Assembly (NCBI GenBank): GCA_021324915.1
Contig: JAJPIC010000010.1
Location: 17,683 to 81,682 of the forward strand
From: Beijerinckiaceae bacterium
GTDB taxonomy: Bacteria > Pseudomonadota > Alphaproteobacteria > Rhizobiales > Beijerinckiaceae
DNA length: 64,000 bases
Direction of reading: 5' to 3'
The notes under the pieces were generated by a model, which made no database searches, was not told the origin of the DNA, and saw only the letters and a list, made by a program, of their open reading frames with translations. Below are positions 60,934 through 64,000 of the stretch, piece after piece. Made by a program: the position numbers and the translations under genes. Numbering within the stretch: the stretch's first letter is position 1; every line of letters begins with the position of its first letter.

Positions 60934-61908
60934 CTATTGCGCGCGAGCCTCGGACGAAATCGCCTCGAGCGCGGCGAAGAGCGCATCGTCCTCCGGCATG
61001 CGCGCATTCGGCGTCGTCAGCAAAGTCTCGCCGTAGAAGATTGAATTGGCACCGGCGATCATGCAGAGGATCTGCGCCTCGCGGCTCAAGTTCGAGCGGC
61101 CCGCGGAGAGCCGCACGCGCGCTTGCGGCATCACGATCCGCGTCGTCGCGATCATCCGCACGAAGACAACAGAATCGATCTTCTCGCGCTCCCCAAGCGG
61201 CGTGCCGGCTACGGCGACAAGCGCATTGATCGGCACGCTTTCGGGATGCGGATCGAAAGAGGCAAGGACTTGCAGCATGGCCGCGCGATCGCGCACGCTC
61301 TCGCCCATGCCGATGATCCCGCCGCAGCACATTTCGATGCCGGCGGCGCGGATGGCTTGCAAAGTCTTCAGCCGGTCCTCGTAAGTGCGTGTCGAAATGA
61401 TCTTCGAATAATATTCGGGGCCGGTATCGAGATTGTGATTATAGGCGGTGAGCCCCGCCTCCTTCAGCCTTTGCGCCTGGCTCTCGTTGAGCATGCCGAG
61501 CGTCACGCAGGCTTCCAGGCCGAGGGCGCGCACGCCGCGGACCATGTCGAGCAGCGCATCGAATTCCGCCCCGTCGCGCACTTGCCGCCAGGCCGCGCCC
61601 ATGCAGAAACGGTCGGCCCCGGCGGCGCGCGCCCGCGCCGCAAGCTCGAGGACCTTTTCGGTCGGCATCAGCGGCGATCTTTCGATATTGACCTCGTAAT
61701 GCGCCGATTGTGGACAATAGGCGCAATCTTCCGGGCAGCCGCCCGTCTTCACCGAAAGAAGGCTCGCCTTCTGCACGTAATTCGGCGGCTGGTAGACACG
61801 ATGCAGCCGGTTCGCCTCGCCGATGAGTTCGAGCAAAGGCTGGTCATGCACGGCGACAATTTCGTCGACCGTCCAATCGTGGCGGATCTCTTGCGCGCTT
61901 TCGAGCAT
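60934..61908 (-). CDS. bioB: Biotin synthase
   Basis: 324 residues. Radical SAM cluster ligands Cys58, Cys62 and Cys65 (CPEDCAYC). [20 protein letters not shown] and [17 protein letters not shown] are BioB signatures, and [10 protein letters not shown] holds the Arg that binds the [2Fe-2S] cluster. It inserts sulfur into dethiobiotin. No other bio genes are adjacent, and I see no certain BioR site upstream. Confidence 0.97.
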   Translation of the reverse strand: MLESAQEIRHDWTVDEIVAVHDQPLLELIGEANRLHRVYQPPNYVQKASLLSVKTGGCPEDCAYCPQSAHYEVNIERSPLMPTEKVLELAARARAAGADRFCMGAAWRQVRDGAEFDALLDMVRGVRALGLEACVTLGMLNESQAQRLKEAGLTAYNHNLDTGPEYYSKIISTRTYEDRLKTLQAIRAAGIEMCCGGIIGMGESVRDRAAMLQVLASFDPHPESVPINALVAVAGTPLGEREKIDSVVFVRMIATTRIVMPQARVRLSAGRSNLSREAQILCMIAGANSIFYGETLLTTPNARMPEDDALFAALEAISSEARAQ

Positions 61909-62014
61909 GAATTAGCTCTCTAGCGCAACATCGCCGGCAACGCCAGAGCCGTTCGAGGACAGTCATGCGCGGACTTGATCCGCGCGCCCAGGCATTCCAG
62001 TTTACATGCATATT

Positions 62015-62029
62015 TTCGTTAGAGCCTAA
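62015..62029. promoter_or_regulatory. Short perfect inverted repeat between bioB and the EI24 gene
   Basis: CGTTAG-AGC-CTAACG, six-base arms and a three-base loop, in the 186-base divergent region. It could be an operator for either gene. It does not match the alphaproteobacterial BioR box TTATCTATAA. It has no T-run. Confidence 0.3.
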
Positions 62030-62094
62030 CGGCCGACTCGACCGCGCCATGACGTCCGCCCTTCATCGACAATGCAGCAATTCAAACCCGCACC

Positions 62095-62769
62095 ATGATC
62101 CTCGACGCCACATTCGCCGCCGTTCAGCAGATCTTCACCCCGCCCTTCCGCCGCGTGTTCTGGAAGACGCTGGCGCTCACGCTGCTTTTGCTCGTTTTCG
62201 TCTTCGTCGGCATGGAACGCCTGCTCGTCCATTTTCTGATGTTGCCAAACTCTCTGCTGACGACGAGCCTCATCGTGCTCGCCGGCATTGCGCTTGCGAT
62301 CGGTTTCGCCTTCGCGATCACGCCCGTTTCTTTTCTCGTCGGCGGCTTTTTCTTCGACGAGCTTGCGGCGATCGTCGAAGCGGAAATCGACCCGGCGCAT
62401 ATGGGCCGCACGCCGCCCTTCTCGGATCAAGCGCTGGTCGCTGCGAAATTCGCGGCGCTCGCACTCGTCCTCAATCTGGCGGCGCTCTTCCTTCTGCTCG
62501 TGCCCTTCGTCAATGCGGTGGCCTTCGTCATCGTCAATGCCTATCTGCTCGGCCGCGGATATTTCGAATTCGCCGCCCTGCGCTACCGAAAGATCGAGGA
62601 CATGCGGCGCATGCTCTGGGCCTATCCGGCCGAGATCTTCATCGCGGGACTTGCGATAGCGGTGCTCGCCGCCGTGCCGCTCGTCAATCTTCTGACGCCG
62701 CTCTTCGGCGCGGCCTTGATGGTGCGCATCCATCACGCGCTGAGCCTCAGGGAGACGAAGGCGCGGTAA
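62095..62769 (+). CDS. EI24/CysZ-like membrane protein
   Basis: 224 residues with four to five hydrophobic segments. ILDATFAAVQQIFTPPFRRV begins it; GRGYFEFAALRYRKIEDM is the conserved loop of the EI24/CysZ family. CysZ members are linked to sulfate uptake, but the alphaproteobacterial branch has no proven substrate. The 3' end overlaps the convergent DUF167 gene by 23 bases. Confidence 0.83.
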   Translation: MILDATFAAVQQIFTPPFRRVFWKTLALTLLLLVFVFVGMERLLVHFLMLPNSLLTTSLIVLAGIALAIGFAFAITPVSFLVGGFFFDELAAIVEAEIDPAHMGRTPPFSDQALVAAKFAALALVLNLAALFLLLVPFVNAVAFVIVNAYLLGRGYFEFAALRYRKIEDMRRMLWAYPAEIFIAGLAIAVLAAVPLVNLLTPLFGAALMVRIHHALSLRETKAR

Positions 62770-63097
62770 TCAATGCTGCGAGCCGCACTGCAATAGCGGG
62801 TGGATCGCCGAAGATATGGAGGCATTTGATCCGGGCGGTGGCACCGGATTCGAGCTCGATCGCCGAGGCCGGCAGTTTCAAGGCCTTGGCGAGGAGGCGG
62901 ATCAGCGCTTCATTCGCGGCACCCGCCTCCGGCACGGCGCGGACGCGGATTTTCAACACGGCACTGCCGTCGGCGAGATGTTCGATGCCCCCGACGGCCT
63001 CGCGAGCGGATTTAGGCGCCAGACGGACCCGGAGCGCCACCCCGTCCTTGCGCGGGCTCCAGGGCAGGTCTTCGGATCTTGGCGGCTCTGCGCCCAA
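62747..63097 (-). CDS. DUF167 (YggU) family protein
   Basis: 116 residues. GVALRVRLAPKSAREAVGGI, then VLKIRVRAVPEAGAANEALI and LAKALKLPASAIELESG: the YggU fold. The family's function is unknown. The YggT gene lies nine bases upstream on the same strand, a common pair in proteobacteria. Confidence 0.9.
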   Translation of the reverse strand: MGAEPPRSEDLPWSPRKDGVALRVRLAPKSAREAVGGIEHLADGSAVLKIRVRAVPEAGAANEALIRLLAKALKLPASAIELESGATARIKCLHIFGDPPAIAVRLAALITAPSSP

Positions 63098-63106
63098 TCA
63101 TCGAAC

Positions 63107-63403
63107 CTAGATGGCGTAGGGATACATGGTCAAAAGACCGGCGATAAGATATTGGAGAAACATGATAATGAGCAGGACGATGACCGGCGATATGTCGAGA
63201 CCGCCGAAACTCGGCAGCACATTCCTTATTGGTCGGAGGACCGGCTCGGTCAGCGCGTTCAAGGCATTCCAAATAGATCGGACGACTTCGTTATAGACAT
63301 TGATGACATGGAAGGCGATCAGCCACGACATGATCGCCATGATGACGATCACCCACCAATATAGGCCGAGGGCAATGTTTATGACGATGAGCAAAGCGCG
63401 CAT
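63107..63403 (-). CDS. YggT family membrane protein
   Basis: 98 residues with two helical hairpins: ALLIVINIALGLYWWVIVIM, SWLIAFHVINVYNEVVRSIW, then LTEPVLRPIRNVLPSFGGLD, the YggT signature, and ISPVIVLLIIMFLQYLIAGL. The role is not firmly established, though homologues affect osmotic stress and chloroplast division. It is first gene of the pair with DUF167. Confidence 0.9.
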   Translation of the reverse strand: MRALLIVINIALGLYWWVIVIMAIMSWLIAFHVINVYNEVVRSIWNALNALTEPVLRPIRNVLPSFGGLDISPVIVLLIIMFLQYLIAGLLTMYPYAI

Positions 63404-63539
63404 GCAAGCTCCGGGCGAGGGATTGGCTGGCTTGATTTACCGGGCTTGGGCCTGACCGGCAAGGCGGCGCATTGGCAGGGAAATCCGCCGGCTCGGCGCA
63501 TTGACGCGCCGCTGTGAGAGACGTAAAGAGCGCCCTGCC

Positions 63540-63615
63540 GGGGCTGTAGCTCAGATGGGAGAGCGCTGCAATCGCACTGCAGAGGTCAGGGGTTCGATTC
63601 CCCTCAGCTCCACCA
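63540..63615 (+). tRNA. tRNA-Ala (anticodon CGC)
   Basis: A 76-base cloverleaf. The acceptor GGGGCTG pairs with CAGCTCC, followed by ACCA. The anticodon stem CTGCA/TGCAG encloses ATCGCAC, anticodon CGC. The T arm is AGGGGTTCGATTCCCCT. The CCA end is encoded. It reads GCG codons, frequent in this GC-rich genome. Confidence 0.97.
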
Positions 63616-63805
63616 GGCCCCGCAGATTTGCTCCTGCCGCTCGAAGCAGAAATTTGGGAATTGATCAGGGCCGCGCGCCATGCGGTCAGGCCTGCACGCG
63701 CTCCAACGCCCTTTGGGCCAGATGGCCGTGAACTGCGGCCGCTCATCGCCGCCGCTCAAACATCCGGAGCGCCAAAGCGCCAGCGTGCTGCGCGAATGCG
63801 CAGCT

Positions 63806-64000
63806 TCACTGGTTTACATAGCGTTCGCGTCCGACCCCGACATAAGTGAACCCGTGGCGCTTGACTTCGTTGGGGTCGTAGATGTTGCGCAAATCGACGA
63901 GGACGGGCGCGGCGAGCAGGCTTTTGACCCGCCCGAGATCGAGCGCCCGGAACGCATCCCATTCGGTGATGATCACCAGCGCGGACGCGTCCTTGCAGCA
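63806..64000 (-). CDS. UDP-glucose/GDP-mannose dehydrogenase family, C-terminal end only
   Basis: The last 64 residues of a gene that begins outside the window. ALVIITEWDAFRALDLGRVK is followed by a LVDLRNIYDPNEVKRHGFTY stretch, the conserved C-terminal domain of UDP-glucose 6-dehydrogenases. It should oxidise UDP-glucose to UDP-glucuronate for surface polysaccharides. Assignment to Ugd rather than a related UDP-sugar dehydrogenase is likely but not certain from this part. Confidence 0.85.
   Translation of the reverse strand, partial: CCKDASALVIITEWDAFRALDLGRVKSLLAAPVLVDLRNIYDPNEVKRHGFTYVGVGRERYVNQ

Noticed and set aside
62015..62029. BioR operator for bioB.
   Set aside because: The palindrome does not match the known BioR box and bioR is not adjacent.

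Overview
The window is high-GC chromosomal DNA of an alphaproteobacterium of the order Hyphomicrobiales (Rhizobiales). The housekeeping gene order (tRNA-Ala, FYDLN-type zinc ribbon gene, aroA-cmk-rpsA, sppA, ihfB, lapA, trpFBA-accD-folC), the complete PQQ cluster and the many small palindromic repeats suggest a Beijerinckiaceae/Methylocystaceae-like host. This placement is an inference from gene order and protein character, not a database result. No phage, integrase or insertion sequence is visible; almost all of the window is dense coding sequence.

Layout. 0-9.7 kb: the end of an rppH-like Nudix gene, a periplasmic cupredoxin-like protein, a RecD/Pif1-type helicase, a universal stress protein, an RND efflux adaptor-pump pair, a small GlsB-type membrane protein, an MFS carrier and MarC. 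9.7-16.4 kb: a cyclopropane fatty acid synthase-type methyltransferase, a SulP transporter, palindromic repeats, rdgB-rph, an exported hypothetical protein and an SDR oxidoreductase. 16.5-19.6 kb: pqqABCDE, including the 25-codon pqqA. 19.9-31.6 kb: folC, accD, trpA, trpB, trpF, lapA, ihfB, sppA, rpsA, cmk and aroA, all on the minus strand. A vapB-vapC-like toxin-antitoxin pair lies in the opposite direction between trpB and trpA.

32.3-37.0 kb: next to tRNA-Ala(GGC) is a compact RiPP locus. It encodes a 163-residue precursor with an 80-residue Gly/Cys/His/Trp core carrying 20 cysteines, a fused leader-binding cyclodehydratase (E1-like plus YcaO), and a SagB-type FMN dehydrogenase. Together these should make a poly-thiazole (linear azole-containing) peptide. 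The locus has no visible exporter, protease or immunity gene. The leader looks like a Sec signal, and a perfect 10-bp stem-loop separates the precursor gene from the enzyme genes. This is the most interesting system in the window.

37.1-47.4 kb: a two-domain VOC protein, then the assimilatory nitrate module narK-globin-nirB-nirD-nasC behind a sigma-54 type promoter and a roughly 160-nt leader, preceded by nasT-nasS (ANTAR antiterminator and cytoplasmic nitrate sensor). 47.8-56.5 kb: a K+ uptake operon with a 26-residue membrane peptide, kdpF, kdpA, kdpB, kdpC, kdpD, kdpE and a ptsN-type EIIA gene overlapping kdpE. 56.5-56.8 kb: a six-unit palindromic repeat array. 56.8-64 kb: small hypothetical proteins, a four-gene stress operon (alpha/beta hydrolase, phosphoribosyltransferase, HPF/cold-shock fusion, erythromycin esterase family), bioB, an EI24-type membrane protein, a DUF167 protein, a YggT protein, tRNA-Ala(CGC) and the end of a UDP-sugar dehydrogenase gene.
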